The notes: generated by a model not told the origin, from the sequence alone. DNA of 64,000 bases from Bacteroidia bacterium (GCA_016788065.1 JAEUTI010000042.1:27857-91856); one strand, 5' to 3'; shown: positions 52,522 through 63,884, numbered from the stretch's first letter. A program made the numbers and translations.

Positions 52522-53463
52522 TTAATTTTCTATCAGATGCTTGGAATCAATAAGGTGGCGAATACCATCTTCGAGATTTGTCAATGGTCTGTTGAGCAAC
52601 TTTTTCATTTTGCTGATATCCGGACAACGACGGGTCATGTCGCCTTCTTTCAACGCGGGAACATGTACGATTTTAGAACTGGAGTTCGTGACTTCAATTA
52701 CTTTTGCTGCTAAATCGAGGATAGTAATTTCATCATCGGTACCAATGTTCACCACGTCGTTAATCATCTGGCTATTATAAAAAGCACTCAAGCAAGCATC
52801 CACATTATCTTCAATGTAGCAGAAGGTTCTTGTTTGTGAGCCATCACCATAAATGGTAATGTCTTTATTGTGCAAGGCAGCGTATAAGAACTTCGACATA
52901 ACGAAATCCTTACTTTGTTTCGGACCGTAGGTATTGAAGAATCTGAAAATAGTGAAATCCAGATCAAATTCTTGTTTATAGGCACGAAGGTAAGCTTCAC
53001 CAATATTCTTAACGATTGCGTAGGGCAAACGCGAATTCAATGGTGTTGTATGTTCATTTTGTGGAAACTCAACCGGTTCACCATATACTTCCGATGAAGA
53101 AGAAAAATAAATTCTTTTCACGCCGGTATTTTTAGAAAGGTTCAATACATTTTTTATTCCGGTAATATCGTTCAAAACCATAACCGGATAAGTCAATGTG
53201 CGCTTCACTCCTACTAATGCGGCAAAGTGAAATACAAAATCGAAACGGTAAGAATTAAATATGCTGGAGATATCCCGAAAATCGTTGACATCAGCTTTTA
53301 TAAACTTAATATTTCCAAAATTAGATTTTGGGATTTTAGACAAGGCACCTGTATGAAGGTTATCGACAATAACAACAAAGTTGTCGGGGTTTTGCGCCAG
53401 TTTAGCAGCAATTCCACTTCCTATAAAGCCGGCTCCACCGGTCACTAAAATTCTGATTTTCAT
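52522..53463 (-). CDS. NAD-dependent nucleotide-sugar epimerase/dehydratase
   Basis: A 313-residue extended SDR. Nucleotide-binding GGAGFIGSG (N-terminus), YFSSSSEVYGEP and the catalytic YxxxK in LPYAIVKNIGEAY, then RFFNTYGPKQ. This pattern fits UDP-glucose 4-epimerase or dTDP-glucose 4,6-dehydratase relatives; the closest neighbour, rmlA, suggests dTDP-sugar or polysaccharide synthesis. Stop to stop with the photolyase, no gap. Five bases downstream of the rmlA gene. Confidence 0.9.
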   Translation of the reverse strand: MKIRILVTGGAGFIGSGIAAKLAQNPDNFVVIVDNLHTGALSKIPKSNFGNIKFIKADVNDFRDISSIFNSYRFDFVFHFAALVGVKRTLTYPVMVLNDITGIKNVLNLSKNTGVKRIYFSSSSEVYGEPVEFPQNEHTTPLNSRLPYAIVKNIGEAYLRAYKQEFDLDFTIFRFFNTYGPKQSKDFVMSKFLYAALHNKDITIYGDGSQTRTFCYIEDNVDACLSAFYNSQMINDVVNIGTDDEITILDLAAKVIEVTNSSSKIVHVPALKEGDMTRRCPDISKMKKLLNRPLTNLEDGIRHLIDSKHLIEN

Positions 53464-53467
53464 ACTT

Positions 53468-54331
53468 TCAATCTTGTAAGTTTAACAAATATTCACCGTA
53501 ACCGCTTTTACGGAGGGGTTCTGCAAGTTTAATCAATTTTTCGCGGTTGATAAAGCCTTTTCTGTAGGCAACTTCTTCAATACACCCTATTTTTAATCCC
53601 TGACGCTCTTCAATTACCTGCACAAACTGAGAAGCCTGCAACAGCGAATTAAAAGTGCCGGTATCAAGCCAGGCAGTACCACGGTTCATGATGCTTACAT
53701 TTAGCTTACCATTCTTAAGATATTCCTTATTCACATCGGTGATTTCATATTCACCACGGGCGCTGGGTTTCAGATTCCGTGCAATTTCAACAACGGAATT
53801 ATCATAGAAATATAATCCCGGAACAGCATAATTGGATTTTGGCTTAACCGGTTTTTCTTCGATAGAAATCGCTTTACCTTCCACATTAAATTCAACCACT
53901 CCATACCGTTCCGGATCAGAAACGTGATAGGCATAAACGATACCGCCTTCGGGATCATTATTTTTTTCAAGAAGTTCAGCCAATCCACTGCCATAGAAAA
54001 TATTATCTCCTAAAATTAAGGCTACTTTTTCTTTACCAATAAAGGGAGCACCAATTACAAATGCCTGTGCGAGGCCATTGGGAACTTCCTGAACTGCGTA
54101 AGTGAATTCACAGCCCAATTGCTTTCCGTCTCCCAACAACTGCCTGAAATGTGGCAGATCATGCGGGGTACTGATGATCAAAATTTCTCTGATCCCCGAT
54201 TGCATCAACACTGATAAGGGATAATAAATCATAGGCTTATCATACACCGGCATCAACTGCTTGCTCATAGCAAGCGTGAGTGGATGTAAACGCGTTCCGG
54301 AGCCACCGGCAAGAATAATTCCTTTCATCAA
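53468..54331 (-). CDS. rmlA: Glucose-1-phosphate thymidylyltransferase
   Basis: Makes dTDP-glucose, the precursor of dTDP-rhamnose and other sugars. The 287-residue enzyme has the nucleotidyltransferase signature [42 protein letters not shown] and [12 protein letters not shown], all standard. Length is normal. Between the MMPL transporter (22-base gap) and the epimerase. Other rml genes are not in the window. Confidence 0.97.
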   Translation of the reverse strand: MMKGIILAGGSGTRLHPLTLAMSKQLMPVYDKPMIYYPLSVLMQSGIREILIISTPHDLPHFRQLLGDGKQLGCEFTYAVQEVPNGLAQAFVIGAPFIGKEKVALILGDNIFYGSGLAELLEKNNDPEGGIVYAYHVSDPERYGVVEFNVEGKAISIEEKPVKPKSNYAVPGLYFYDNSVVEIARNLKPSARGEYEITDVNKEYLKNGKLNVSIMNRGTAWLDTGTFNSLLQASQFVQVIEERQGLKIGCIEEVAYRKGFINREKLIKLAEPLRKSGYGEYLLNLQD

Positions 54332-54353
54332 AACAATTTTATAACGAAACTAT

Positions 54354-56777
54354 TTAATCTTTAAATTTTTCTTTTTCAGGATCTGTTTCTTCAATTTTCC
54401 TAATCTCAAGATCGCCAAGTTCAATATCTTCATCTTCATCGAAAACCTGAATCAACGGCTCTTCCAAAAATGCTTTGGTAGTAATTCTTCGCTCCAGCGA
54501 GATGAGAAATGCAGGAAGCAAAATAAGATTGGAAGCCATTGCTACAAGCAGCGTAATGGAAAGTAAAATTCCTAAAGATGCGGTACCACCGAAACTGGAC
54601 GCTGAGAATATAAAGAATCCAAAAAAGAGAATGATAGCAGTATAAACCATACTTACTCCTGTCTCGCGAATCGTAAGCGAAACTGCTTTTGAAATACTCA
54701 TCGGATTAAGCCTTAGTTCGTGCCGGTATTTGGTGAGGAAGTAAATGGTTCCATCAGATGAAATTCCGAAGGCAATACTAAAGATGAGAATTGTTGATGG
54801 CTTGAGGGGAATCTGAAAATACCCCATGATTCCTGCCGTGATTAACAAAGGAATTAAACTTGGCAAAATGGAAACCGTAATCATGCGGAACGACATGAAC
54901 AATGCAAACATGATGAGTGAAATCAAAATGATTGCAAGAATGATACTTTCCATTAAATTCTTAAAGAGATAGTCATTACCGCGAAGGAAAATCAAACTAT
55001 TTCCGGTAACAGCAACACTATAATCGGCAGGATCAAAAATGGAATCGATACGAGGTCTTAGTTCTTCCACCAGCTCCTTCATGCGAACCGATCCCACATC
55101 TGCCATTTGAACACTTACTCTCGTAATTTGACGTGTGCTATCGAGGAATGAACGGAACATTCCGGATTTATCTTTCGCATCACCCTTCATGTAGGTTGCC
55201 ATCTCGGCTAGATCCAGTGTTCCGGGCAAAATATAATACTTCGGATCACCGCCACGAAACGATTGGTAGGAGAATTTGATACCATCTACAGTAGCCAAAG
55301 GCTTCGAAAACTCCGGATACTTAACCAGCATTTTTTCAAGCCTGTTGATCTTTTGCAAGGTGAGCGGATCAAGTGCTTTACCGGGTTGTTTCGTATCAAT
55401 CATTATTTCAAAAGGCAAAACACCTTTAAAATTCTTCTCAAAGAAACGCATGTCCTGATATACAGGATCCTTCTTTGGGAGGTCGTCAACTACATATCCA
55501 ACCGTACTTATTTTTCCAATTCCATAAATTGCAATAAGTGATATAATCGCCACCACCACAAATATTTTGCGGTAATGATTATGCACCAGGTGATCAACCA
55601 AATCGAGCATTCTGTTCAACCTCGGAGCATTCAAATGTTTTGTATGCTTCACCTCAGGTGCAGGCAAAAAGCTGAATACAATCGGTACCAAAACCAGAGA
55701 AATCAAATAGGTTGCCATTACATTGATAGCGGCAATCAATCCAAATTCCATCAAAATTTTGGAGTTGGTAAAATAGAAAACCCCGAAACCAATTGCTGTA
55801 GTAAGATTGGCCAAAAAAGTGGTTAAACCAATCCGTTGAATCATTCTGGAAAGGGCTTTTATTTTATTGCCATGTAATCCATATTCGGTATGGTATTTAT
55901 TCAGCAACAAAATACTGTTCGGAATTCCGATTACAATAATCAATGGTGGAATTAATCCTGTTAAAATGGTGATCTTATAGCCGAATAAAGCTATAGTTCC
56001 TACACTCCAGACCACTCCCACCAAAACTACGATTACTGAAAATAAAACTACTTTGAAGGAACGGAAGAATATCAATAAAATCAAACTGCAAACAATAATT
56101 GCCAACAATAAAAAGAGCTGCAATTCCTTTGCAACCTTGCCGGTAATAGCTGTTCTGATAAATGGCATCCCGGAAATATGTACCTCCAGGTCGTTTCCCA
56201 CACCAAAAGCTTTCGCCTTCTCGTGAATGGAGGCAACAATGTCTAAACGACTTTTAGTATTTAATTTCTTCTTATCAAAAGTAATTGCCATTAAAGTTGA
56301 ACTCTTGTCTTCACTTACAATAAGTCCGTTATAAAATGGCAATGCATCAATTGTCAGTTTAATACTATCGAGTTCTTCCTGACTTTTTACTTTGCCGGAA
56401 ATAATTGGACGGACATCAAACTTCTTTTCTGTTTCGTTATTTTGGATTGTATAGATTCCAGCAACAGAAACCACAGCTTCAATGCCATCAATGGCTTTTA
56501 TTTCCTGACCTAGTTGGTACCAGTCGTTGAATTTTTTTAGCTGGTAAAAATTACTGTCTTTAACACCAAGTACAATTACACTGCCATCCTCACCAAAAGT
56601 TGCCTTGAACTTTTCATATTCCTGTGCAAAAGGATCTGATGCCGGAAGCACCTTGGCAAAATCATAAGAAAGCTCAATTCGTGTAGCTAAAAAACCAAAA
56701 ATCAGCGTAAGTCCGGCAATGACTGCCAAAAGCATTCTCCTGTTCCGTAAAATAAAACTGGAAATAAGTTGAAACAT
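54354..56777 (-). CDS. MMPL/RND-family transporter
   Basis: An 807-residue polytopic inner-membrane protein of the MMPL/RND superfamily with about 12 helices in two halves, each with a large periplasmic loop (about 35-215 and 435-610). The helix pattern LLLAIIVCSLILLIFFRSF..., GIPNSILLLNKYHTEYG and its second copy ILIFSIAFGISSDGTIYFLTKYRHE are clear. The C-terminus is an acidic tail. Such proteins export lipids, hopanoids or other hydrophobic molecules; the cargo here is unknown, though neighbours suggest a cell-envelope role. TAACTTTA (56796-56803, minus) may be its -7 box. Confidence 0.92.
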   Translation of the reverse strand: MFQLISSFILRNRRMLLAVIAGLTLIFGFLATRIELSYDFAKVLPASDPFAQEYEKFKATFGEDGSVIVLGVKDSNFYQLKKFNDWYQLGQEIKAIDGIEAVVSVAGIYTIQNNETEKKFDVRPIISGKVKSQEELDSIKLTIDALPFYNGLIVSEDKSSTLMAITFDKKKLNTKSRLDIVASIHEKAKAFGVGNDLEVHISGMPFIRTAITGKVAKELQLFLLLAIIVCSLILLIFFRSFKVVLFSVIVVLVGVVWSVGTIALFGYKITILTGLIPPLIIVIGIPNSILLLNKYHTEYGLHGNKIKALSRMIQRIGLTTFLANLTTAIGFGVFYFTNSKILMEFGLIAAINVMATYLISLVLVPIVFSFLPAPEVKHTKHLNAPRLNRMLDLVDHLVHNHYRKIFVVVAIISLIAIYGIGKISTVGYVVDDLPKKDPVYQDMRFFEKNFKGVLPFEIMIDTKQPGKALDPLTLQKINRLEKMLVKYPEFSKPLATVDGIKFSYQSFRGGDPKYYILPGTLDLAEMATYMKGDAKDKSGMFRSFLDSTRQITRVSVQMADVGSVRMKELVEELRPRIDSIFDPADYSVAVTGNSLIFLRGNDYLFKNLMESIILAIILISLIMFALFMSFRMITVSILPSLIPLLITAGIMGYFQIPLKPSTILIFSIAFGISSDGTIYFLTKYRHELRLNPMSISKAVSLTIRETGVSMVYTAIILFFGFFIFSASSFGGTASLGILLSITLLVAMASNLILLPAFLISLERRITTKAFLEEPLIQVFDEDEDIELGDLEIRKIEETDPEKEKFKD

Positions 56778-56912
56778 AAACCTTTGTTAAGCGGGTAAAG
56801 TTACCAAAAAATACGACTTCCGATCCCAGATATTAATACATTGATTACCAGAGATAAAATGGCAATTTTCAAAGAACCTTCGGGATTCCGGGAAAGAGTG
56901 TGATCAGAACAC

Positions 56913-56920
56913 TAAATTTG
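56913..56920 (+). promoter_or_regulatory. -7 promoter box for the cysteine desulfurase gene
   Basis: TAAATTTG, a perfect TAnnTTTG, nine bases before the ATG at 56930; favours that start over the GTG at 56900. Confidence 0.6.
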
Positions 56921-56929
56921 TTGCCCGGC

Positions 56930-58087
56930 ATGCAAAAAACTTCAACTATTTACCTCGATTACAATGCTAGCACACCCGTTGATCCTGCGGTGGTTGAAGC
57001 TATGCTCCCCTATTTCACAACCAATTTTGCCAATGCTGCCAGCAACTCTCATTTCCCGGGTAAAATAATCCGTGATACTGTTACCGCTGCCAGGACAGAA
57101 ATGGCTGAAAATCTGGATTGTGAACCCGGAGAATTGATTTTTACTTCGGGAGCAACCGAATCTATTAATCTGGCAATCAAAGGTGTAGCTGAAATGTATG
57201 CTTCCAAAGGAAATCATATAATTACATGGGCTACCGAACACAAGGCGGTACTCGACAGCTGCAAATCTCTTTCAAAAAAAGGATTGGAAATCACCATTTT
57301 GCCGGTCGACCGCGAAGGGAAACCCGAAATGGCAGAACTTGAAAAGGCCATTCGTCCATCCACTATTTTAATTTGTATGATGCTGGCAAACAATGAAACA
57401 GGGGTAATTATGCCTGTTGCAGAAGTTGCAGCACTAGCACATCAATCGGGTGCTATATTTTTTTGTGATGCTACTCAGGCACCCGGAAAAATGCGCTTAC
57501 AAATTCCCGAAACCGGAGCTGATTTACTCTGCATTTCGGCACATAAATTTTATGGTCCCAAAGGAATTGGAGCTCTTTATATAAAACGTAAACATCCACG
57601 AGTATATCTTTCGCCACTTATCGATGGCGGTGGTCATGAAAACGGATTGCGTTCCGGAACTTTAAATGTACCGGGAATTATTGGCATGTCGAAAGCTCTC
57701 ACTCTCGCCAATGAAAGATACTGGGACGATACAACCAACTATTCGCGACTCCGGACTTTACTCGAACAAATAGTAACTTACGATGAACTTGGTTTTGTAA
57801 ATGGTTCGTTGAAAGATCGGTTACCAAATACCAGCAACATTTGTTTCCAGGGAATTAAAGCAGCATCGTTATTGAGTGCGCTTCCCAACTTGGCTCTTGC
57901 CACAGGATCTGCCTGCAGCTCGGCATTGCCCGAACCCTCGCATGTGTTGACTGCAATGGGTCTCACTGAAAACGAGGCTTATGCTTCTGTGAGATTTAGT
58001 CTGGGACGATACACAACCGAAGCAGAAATTATGGAAGCTGCAATGGCATTAAGAGAAAATATTCTCCGTTTAAAATCTGAAGTTTGA
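56930..58087 (+). CDS. Cysteine desulfurase
   Basis: PLP-dependent enzyme that takes sulfur from cysteine for Fe-S clusters or tRNA thiolation (IscS/NifS group). TIYLDYNASTPVDP starts the family; the PLP Lys is in SAHKFYGPKGIGAL, and the catalytic Cys lies in GSACSSA (near the C-terminus) with RFSLGRYTTEAEI. From the chosen ATG it has 385 residues, which is normal. It overlaps the upstream frame of polA by four bases; the IscS/SufS split cannot be decided here. Confidence 0.95.
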   Translation: MQKTSTIYLDYNASTPVDPAVVEAMLPYFTTNFANAASNSHFPGKIIRDTVTAARTEMAENLDCEPGELIFTSGATESINLAIKGVAEMYASKGNHIITWATEHKAVLDSCKSLSKKGLEITILPVDREGKPEMAELEKAIRPSTILICMMLANNETGVIMPVAEVAALAHQSGAIFFCDATQAPGKMRLQIPETGADLLCISAHKFYGPKGIGALYIKRKHPRVYLSPLIDGGGHENGLRSGTLNVPGIIGMSKALTLANERYWDDTTNYSRLRTLLEQIVTYDELGFVNGSLKDRLPNTSNICFQGIKAASLLSALPNLALATGSACSSALPEPSHVLTAMGLTENEAYASVRFSLGRYTTEAEIMEAAMALRENILRLKSEV

Positions 58088-58110
58088 ATACCTTCACAAA
58101 AAATATAATC

Positions 58111-60927
58111 ATGTCCGAATCACCAAAAAAATTGTTTCTCCTGGATGGAATGGCGCTCATTTACAGAGCGTATTTTGCTTTCAGTAAAAGTCCCAGAATC
58201 AATTCTAAAGGATTAAATACTTCAGCCATGTTTGGTTTCACCAATACTTTGCTGGAAATTTTAAACAAAGAAAAACCAACACATATAGCAGTTGCATTCG
58301 ACACCGTTGCTCCTACTGCGCGCCACACCGAATTTGAAGCTTACAAAGCTCACCGCGATGCCATTCCTGAAGATCTTGCTATATCAATTCCATGGGTATT
58401 TGAAATTATTGAAGGTTTCAATATTCCTGTCCTTACTATGGATGGTTACGAAGCCGATGATATTATTGGCACACTTGCTAAAGAAGCAGAACGTCAGGGA
58501 TTCACTACTTACATGATGACTCCTGATAAGGATTTCGGTCAGTTGGTGAGTGAACACATTTTTATGTACAAGCCTTCGTCATTTGGCAGTGGTGCCGAAA
58601 TTTTAGGGATTCCGGAAGTATTAAAGAAATTTGAAATTGCCAATGTGAGTCAGGTAATTGATATACTTGGACTTTGGGGCGATGCAGCTGATAACATTCC
58701 CGGCATTCCCGGTGTAGGAGAAAAAACTGCGAAGCAACTGATTGCTGAATATGGATCTGTAGAAAATATTATTGCCAATGCCGATAAATTAAAAGGTAAG
58801 CTTGCTGATAAAGTAAAGGAGCATGCCAATCTTGCTTTGCTTTCCAAAAAACTGGCGACCATTATCACCGATGTGCCCATTGAATTCAATGAAGAAAAGT
58901 TGCGCTTAGAACCGGTGGATAAAGAAAAACTTTCTGCCGTTTTTGGCGAACTGGAATTCCGGGCACTGGCAAAAAAAGTTTTGAATGAAGAAATTGCTGC
59001 TGATGCAACTGTAAGCGAATCTGCTTCACCGAAGCAAGCATCTCTTTTTGGAGATGCACCTGCAGTTGTGAATGATAATGATGAATCAAACGAAGAGGAA
59101 CCTGCAGGAAATCTGCAGACAATCGATACCATTCCGCATCAATATCATTTAGCCGATACTGCTGAAAAACGGAAGTCATTGATTGCACAATTGGAAACCT
59201 CAAAAAGTTTTTGCTTCGATACGGAAACGACAAATATAGATGCCAACAATGCTGAACTGGTTGGACTATCATTTGCCATCACACCACACGAAGCATGGTA
59301 CATTCCTGTTCCAGCAAACTATGACGAAGCACGTGAACTGGTACATGAATTTAAATCTGTATTTGAAAATAAAAATATCGGCAAAACGGGTCAGAATATC
59401 AAGTATGATATGATGATGCTGAAATGGTATGATGTTACCGTTCAGGGACCGTTATTCGATACAATGCTTGCACATTATCTGGTTGAACCAGATATGCGAC
59501 ATAACATGAACTTGCTGGCAGGAGTTTATCTGAACTATGAGCCGGTGAAAATTGAAACGCTTATTGGTGAGAAAAAATCGGAGCAAACCAGCATGCGGGA
59601 TGTCGATATTGCAATTATAAAAGACTATGCTGCTGAAGATGCCGACATCACCCTGCAGCTGCAACACAAACTGGAACCGGAATTAGAAAAGCATCAGCTC
59701 CGTAAACTTTTCGATGAAGTCGAGATGCCATTAATTCCTGTGCTTGCAGGAATGGAGACTGAAGGCGTTGCTCTGGATCCGAATGCGCTGGTTGAATTTT
59801 CAGCACAATTGGAGAAAGAAATTACTGTGGTGGAAGCTGCAGTATATGAAGCTGCAGGAATGAAGTTTAATATCTCATCACCCAAGCAATTAGGAGAAGT
59901 ATTTTTTGATGTACTGAAAATTGATCCCAAAGCAAAAAAAACCAAAACTGGACAATATGCAACCGGTGAAGATGTATTAAGCAAACTTGCCGATAAACAT
60001 CCTGCCGTACAAATGGTACTCGAATACCGTGGACTGGTGAAATTAAAAAATACTTATGTCGACACTTTGCCATCTATGATAAATCCCCGTACGGGACGCA
60101 TTCATACTTCGTATCAGCAGGCAGTGGCTGCAACCGGTCGGTTAAGTTCTAACAATCCGAATTTGCAAAATATTCCTATTCGTACCGAGAGGGGCAAAGA
60201 AGTACGCAAAGCTTTTGTAGCACGCAATGCCAATTACATTTTGGTCTCTGCCGATTACTCTCAGATAGAATTGCGCATCATTGCTGAATTTAGTAAGGAT
60301 GAAAGTATGCTGAATGCTTTCCGTCATGGCATCGACATTCACACTTCAACAGCTTCTAAAGTATATAATGTTCCACTCGACCAGGTCACTTCTGAGATGC
60401 GAAGAAATGCCAAAATGGTGAACTTCGGAATCATCTATGGAATAAGTGCATTTGGATTATCGCAGCGGCTGAATATTCCACGTAAGGAAGCAGCTACCAT
60501 TATTGAAAACTACTTCCGCGAATTTCCAACCATTAAAAGTTATATGGATGGAAGCATAGAATCGGCACGTAAAAATGGTTATGTCGAAACTATTTTGGGA
60601 AGAAAAAGATACCTGCGCGATATCAATTCCGCCAATGCCGTTGTACGTGGTTTTGCCGAACGAAATGCTATTAATGCACCGATTCAAGGCTCTGCAGCGG
60701 ACATGATTAAAGTGGCCATGATTAATATCCATAAAACTTTAACAGACATGAATCTGAAATCGAAAATGATTTTGCAGGTACATGACGAATTAGTTTTTGA
60801 TGTGGCTATTGAAGAACTCGAAATCATTAAGCCCATCATTCGTGAAAAAATGGTGAATGCCATTCAGATGACTGTACCTATTGAAGTAGAAATTGGAGCA
60901 GGTAAAAACTGGCTAGAGGCACATTAA
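58111..60927 (+). CDS. polA: DNA polymerase I
   Basis: Repair and lagging-strand polymerase. From the ATG at 58111 the protein has 938 residues: a 5'-3' exonuclease (about 1-290), an acidic linker near 315-335, a 3'-5' exonuclease with an intact D-T-E (CFDTETTN), NIKYDMMML and YAAEDADITL, and a polymerase domain with motif A VSADYSQIELRI, motif B RRNAKMVNFGIIYG and motif C LQVHDELVF. The active 3'-5' site is worth noting because many family members have lost it. The frame opens earlier with TTG at 58084 inside the previous gene. Confidence 0.97.
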   Translation: MSESPKKLFLLDGMALIYRAYFAFSKSPRINSKGLNTSAMFGFTNTLLEILNKEKPTHIAVAFDTVAPTARHTEFEAYKAHRDAIPEDLAISIPWVFEIIEGFNIPVLTMDGYEADDIIGTLAKEAERQGFTTYMMTPDKDFGQLVSEHIFMYKPSSFGSGAEILGIPEVLKKFEIANVSQVIDILGLWGDAADNIPGIPGVGEKTAKQLIAEYGSVENIIANADKLKGKLADKVKEHANLALLSKKLATIITDVPIEFNEEKLRLEPVDKEKLSAVFGELEFRALAKKVLNEEIAADATVSESASPKQASLFGDAPAVVNDNDESNEEEPAGNLQTIDTIPHQYHLADTAEKRKSLIAQLETSKSFCFDTETTNIDANNAELVGLSFAITPHEAWYIPVPANYDEARELVHEFKSVFENKNIGKTGQNIKYDMMMLKWYDVTVQGPLFDTMLAHYLVEPDMRHNMNLLAGVYLNYEPVKIETLIGEKKSEQTSMRDVDIAIIKDYAAEDADITLQLQHKLEPELEKHQLRKLFDEVEMPLIPVLAGMETEGVALDPNALVEFSAQLEKEITVVEAAVYEAAGMKFNISSPKQLGEVFFDVLKIDPKAKKTKTGQYATGEDVLSKLADKHPAVQMVLEYRGLVKLKNTYVDTLPSMINPRTGRIHTSYQQAVAATGRLSSNNPNLQNIPIRTERGKEVRKAFVARNANYILVSADYSQIELRIIAEFSKDESMLNAFRHGIDIHTSTASKVYNVPLDQVTSEMRRNAKMVNFGIIYGISAFGLSQRLNIPRKEAATIIENYFREFPTIKSYMDGSIESARKNGYVETILGRKRYLRDINSANAVVRGFAERNAINAPIQGSAADMIKVAMINIHKTLTDMNLKSKMILQVHDELVFDVAIEELEIIKPIIREKMVNAIQMTVPIEVEIGAGKNWLEAH

Positions 60928-60944
60928 AAAAAGCACCATTAAAA

Positions 60945-62093
60945 TTGTCGACTACTAACTACGATATCATTATTGCCGGATCAGGACCGGCCGGAACTGC
61001 ATGTGCACTTGCATTGAAAGGTTCCGGACTACGTGTGTTGGTCCTCGATAAAAATACTTTTCCCCGCGATAAAGTTTGTGGCGATGCTATTCCGAACACG
61101 GTTCCGAAAGCATTGCGTATGCTGGACGAAAATTATCTGCAGGCATTGCGTTCATTTCCTAAAAAAGTTGTGATCGATTCCTGCAAAGTAGTTGCTCCTT
61201 CCGGAAAAAATGTAACGCTTCATTTTAAATTAGAAGGATATGCCAGTGCCCGAATTGATTTCGATGCATTCATGGTTAACCTTGCCACTAAAGAATCAGG
61301 TGCAACCTTTATAGCTGATTGTGGTGTGAAAGATGTTTCCCCGCAAGGAGAAGGTCTGGTGGTACGTACTGATGATGGGAAAACATTCAACACGAAATTA
61401 GTGATTGGTTGTGATGGCGCTCATTCTATTGTAAACAAAAAACTAACCGGAACAAAAATTGATCATCGCCATTATATTGGTGCCGTCAGAGCGTACTATA
61501 AAAATGTGAGCGGAACAGCTCCCAATACGATGGAAATTCATTTGGTAAAAGGATTTATGCCCGGTTACTTCTGGATTTTCCCACTAACCGATAATACTTT
61601 CAATATTGGATACGGAATGGTTTCCGAAGCTATAAGCAGGAAGCAGGTAAATCTCAGAAAAAGTATTCTGCAAATCATCCATGAAAATGAAGCCATCAAA
61701 AAACGTTTTGAAAATGCGGTTCCTCTGGAAGATCCTATAGGTTACGGATTACCTACCGGTTCCAGAAAAGTAACTATTTCTGGTGAGCATTTCATGCTTG
61801 CCGGAGATGCCGCTTCGCTGATTGATCCTGCAACCGGAGAAGGAATCGGAAATGCCATGATCAGTGGAATACTGGCAGGACGGCACGCATTAAAATGTTT
61901 TCAGGAAAATAATTTCTCAGCAAATTTCATGCGTGGTTACGACGATGCCATTCATCAGAAATTCTGGAGTGAGATGCGGAACAAGTATATCATGCAACGA
62001 ATGGTGGGAGACAAATCGTGGCTGGCAGATTTCGCTATCGGACTGGCAGCTGATGTGCCATGGATAAAAAATAAATTGCAGAAACTCTTTTAG
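60945..62093 (+). CDS. FAD-dependent geranylgeranyl-reductase-type oxidoreductase
   Basis: A 382-residue flavoprotein of the geranylgeranyl reductase/FixC group. FAD-binding [14 protein letters not shown] at the N-terminus, the [15 protein letters not shown] loop, [11 protein letters not shown] and the C-terminal [24 protein letters not shown] are all typical. Substrate may be an isoprenoid or lipid double bond; unknown. The start is TTG, 17 bases past the polA stop. Its stop overlaps that of lepA by four bases. Confidence 0.9.
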   Translation: MSTTNYDIIIAGSGPAGTACALALKGSGLRVLVLDKNTFPRDKVCGDAIPNTVPKALRMLDENYLQALRSFPKKVVIDSCKVVAPSGKNVTLHFKLEGYASARIDFDAFMVNLATKESGATFIADCGVKDVSPQGEGLVVRTDDGKTFNTKLVIGCDGAHSIVNKKLTGTKIDHRHYIGAVRAYYKNVSGTAPNTMEIHLVKGFMPGYFWIFPLTDNTFNIGYGMVSEAISRKQVNLRKSILQIIHENEAIKKRFENAVPLEDPIGYGLPTGSRKVTISGEHFMLAGDAASLIDPATGEGIGNAMISGILAGRHALKCFQENNFSANFMRGYDDAIHQKFWSEMRNKYIMQRMVGDKSWLADFAIGLAADVPWIKNKLQKLF

Positions 62094-63877
62094 TCGAGTT
62101 TCAATACTGCCAGAAATGCCTGCTGTGGAATTTCTACGTTTCCAACCTGACGCATCCGTTTCTTACCTTCTTTTTGCTTCTCGAGAAGTTTACGCTTACG
62201 TGAAATATCACCACCATAACATTTAGCAGTAACATCTTTACGAAGTGCTTTCACTGTTTCGCGGGCAATGATCTTTGCTCCAATTGCAGCTTGAATAATT
62301 ATTTCAAATTGCTGACGGGTAATTAATTCTTTCAGCTTCTCACAAATCTTCTTACCAAAAGTAAACGAGTGATCACGGTGAATAAGTGCCGACAAAGCAT
62401 CAACCGGCTCACCATTCAAACGGATATCCAATCGCACCAAATCAGATGCACGATAACCAATCTGGTGATAGTCGAACGAAGCATAACCTTTCGAAATAGA
62501 TTTCAGCTTATCATAAAAATCGAATACAATTTCTGCCATCGGCATATCGAAGGTCATCTCTACCCTGTCGGTTGTGAGATAACTCTGATTGAGAATATGT
62601 CCACGTTTACCAATACACAAAGTCATGATAGCACCAATATATTCGGATTTGGTAATGATAGTTGCTTTGATGTAAGGCTCTTCAATACGATCGAGTTTAC
62701 TTGGATCAGGAAAATCACTTGGATTGTTCACATCAAATTCTTCACCATTGGTGAGATAAGCGCGGTACGAAACGTTGGGAACAGTAGTAATTACCGTCAT
62801 GTTAAACTCCCGCTCGAGACGTTCCTGAATAATCTCCATGTGAAGCATTCCGAGAAATCCGCAGCGGAAGCCAAATCCCAGTGCAGCCGATGACTCCGGT
62901 TCAAAAACCAAAGAGGCATCATTTAACTGCAGCTTCTCAATTGAAGTACGGAGTTCTTCGTACTCATCGGTATCAACCGGATAAATTCCGGCAAATACCA
63001 TTGGCTTTACATCTTCAAAACCGGTGATTGCCTCGGCACACATTCGTGCGGTATGAGTTAAGGTATCACCAACCTTTACTTCCCGCGCTTCTTTAATTCC
63101 CGAAATTATATATCCAACATCTCCTGCCCGCACTACATCGCGGGGTGATTTTTCAAGTTTCAGAATTCCAATTTCATCGGCTTTGTACTCCATGCCGGTA
63201 GCTACAAATTTCACCTGGTCGTTGGTTCTGATTTCACCATCAAAAACCCGGAAATATGCTATGATTCCGCGGAAAGAGTTGAAAACAGAGTCGAAAATCA
63301 GGGCTTTTAGAGGAGCCTTTGGATCACCTTTGGGAGCTGGAACGCGCTCAATGATGGCAGCCAGGATATCGAATACGCCCATTCCGGTCTTTCCGGAAGC
63401 GGGGATAATCTCTTCCCGTTTGCAGCCCAATAAATCAACGATCTGATCTTTTACCAGTTCCGGTTCAGCACTTGGTAAATCGATTTTATTGAGAATTGGA
63501 ATGATGGTCAGATCATTTTCCAGAGCCAGGTACAAATTCGAAATTGTCTGAGCCTGAATACCTTGCGCCGCATCGACAATCAATAATGCACCTTCGCAGG
63601 CGGCAATAGATCGGGAAACTTCGTATGAAAAATCGACGTGACCGGGAGTATCAATAAGGTTCAGGATATAATCTTTGCCATTCAAAGAATAGGACATCTG
63701 AATCGCATGACTCTTAATGGTAATTCCGCGTTCGCGTTCCAGATCCATATCATCGAGGACCTGAGCCTGCAAATCGCGGGCTGAAATTGTTTTGGTATAT
63801 TCTAAAAGACGATCGGCTAAAGTGCTCTTACCGTGATCAATATGTGCAATAATGCAGAAATTCCTGATATGTTCCAT
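62090..63877 (-). CDS. lepA: Elongation factor 4 (LepA)
   Basis: Translational GTPase that acts on stalled or back-translocated ribosomes. The 595-residue protein has the GTP-binding motifs [29 protein letters not shown] and NKIDLP, and the C-terminal LepA-specific domain with [15 protein letters not shown]. Length is typical of the family. Single gene; its -7 box lies seven bases upstream. Confidence 0.98.
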   Translation of the reverse strand: MEHIRNFCIIAHIDHGKSTLADRLLEYTKTISARDLQAQVLDDMDLERERGITIKSHAIQMSYSLNGKDYILNLIDTPGHVDFSYEVSRSIAACEGALLIVDAAQGIQAQTISNLYLALENDLTIIPILNKIDLPSAEPELVKDQIVDLLGCKREEIIPASGKTGMGVFDILAAIIERVPAPKGDPKAPLKALIFDSVFNSFRGIIAYFRVFDGEIRTNDQVKFVATGMEYKADEIGILKLEKSPRDVVRAGDVGYIISGIKEAREVKVGDTLTHTARMCAEAITGFEDVKPMVFAGIYPVDTDEYEELRTSIEKLQLNDASLVFEPESSAALGFGFRCGFLGMLHMEIIQERLEREFNMTVITTVPNVSYRAYLTNGEEFDVNNPSDFPDPSKLDRIEEPYIKATIITKSEYIGAIMTLCIGKRGHILNQSYLTTDRVEMTFDMPMAEIVFDFYDKLKSISKGYASFDYHQIGYRASDLVRLDIRLNGEPVDALSALIHRDHSFTFGKKICEKLKELITRQQFEIIIQAAIGAKIIARETVKALRKDVTAKCYGGDISRKRKLLEKQKEGKKRMRQVGNVEIPQQAFLAVLKLD

Positions 63878-63884
63878 GGGACGG

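Noticed and set aside
52522..53463. Assigning the epimerase as rmlB (dTDP-glucose 4,6-dehydratase)
   Set aside because: It sits next to rmlA, but the sequence fits several nucleotide-sugar epimerases and dehydratases and no rmlB-specific feature was clear.
58650..59132. Open frame of 160 codons on the minus strand opposite polA
   Set aside because: Shadow of polA, Ser/Phe-rich and without a family match.
62369..62893. Open frame of 174 codons on the plus strand opposite lepA
   Set aside because: Lies within conserved lepA; the composition is that of a reverse frame of a highly conserved gene.
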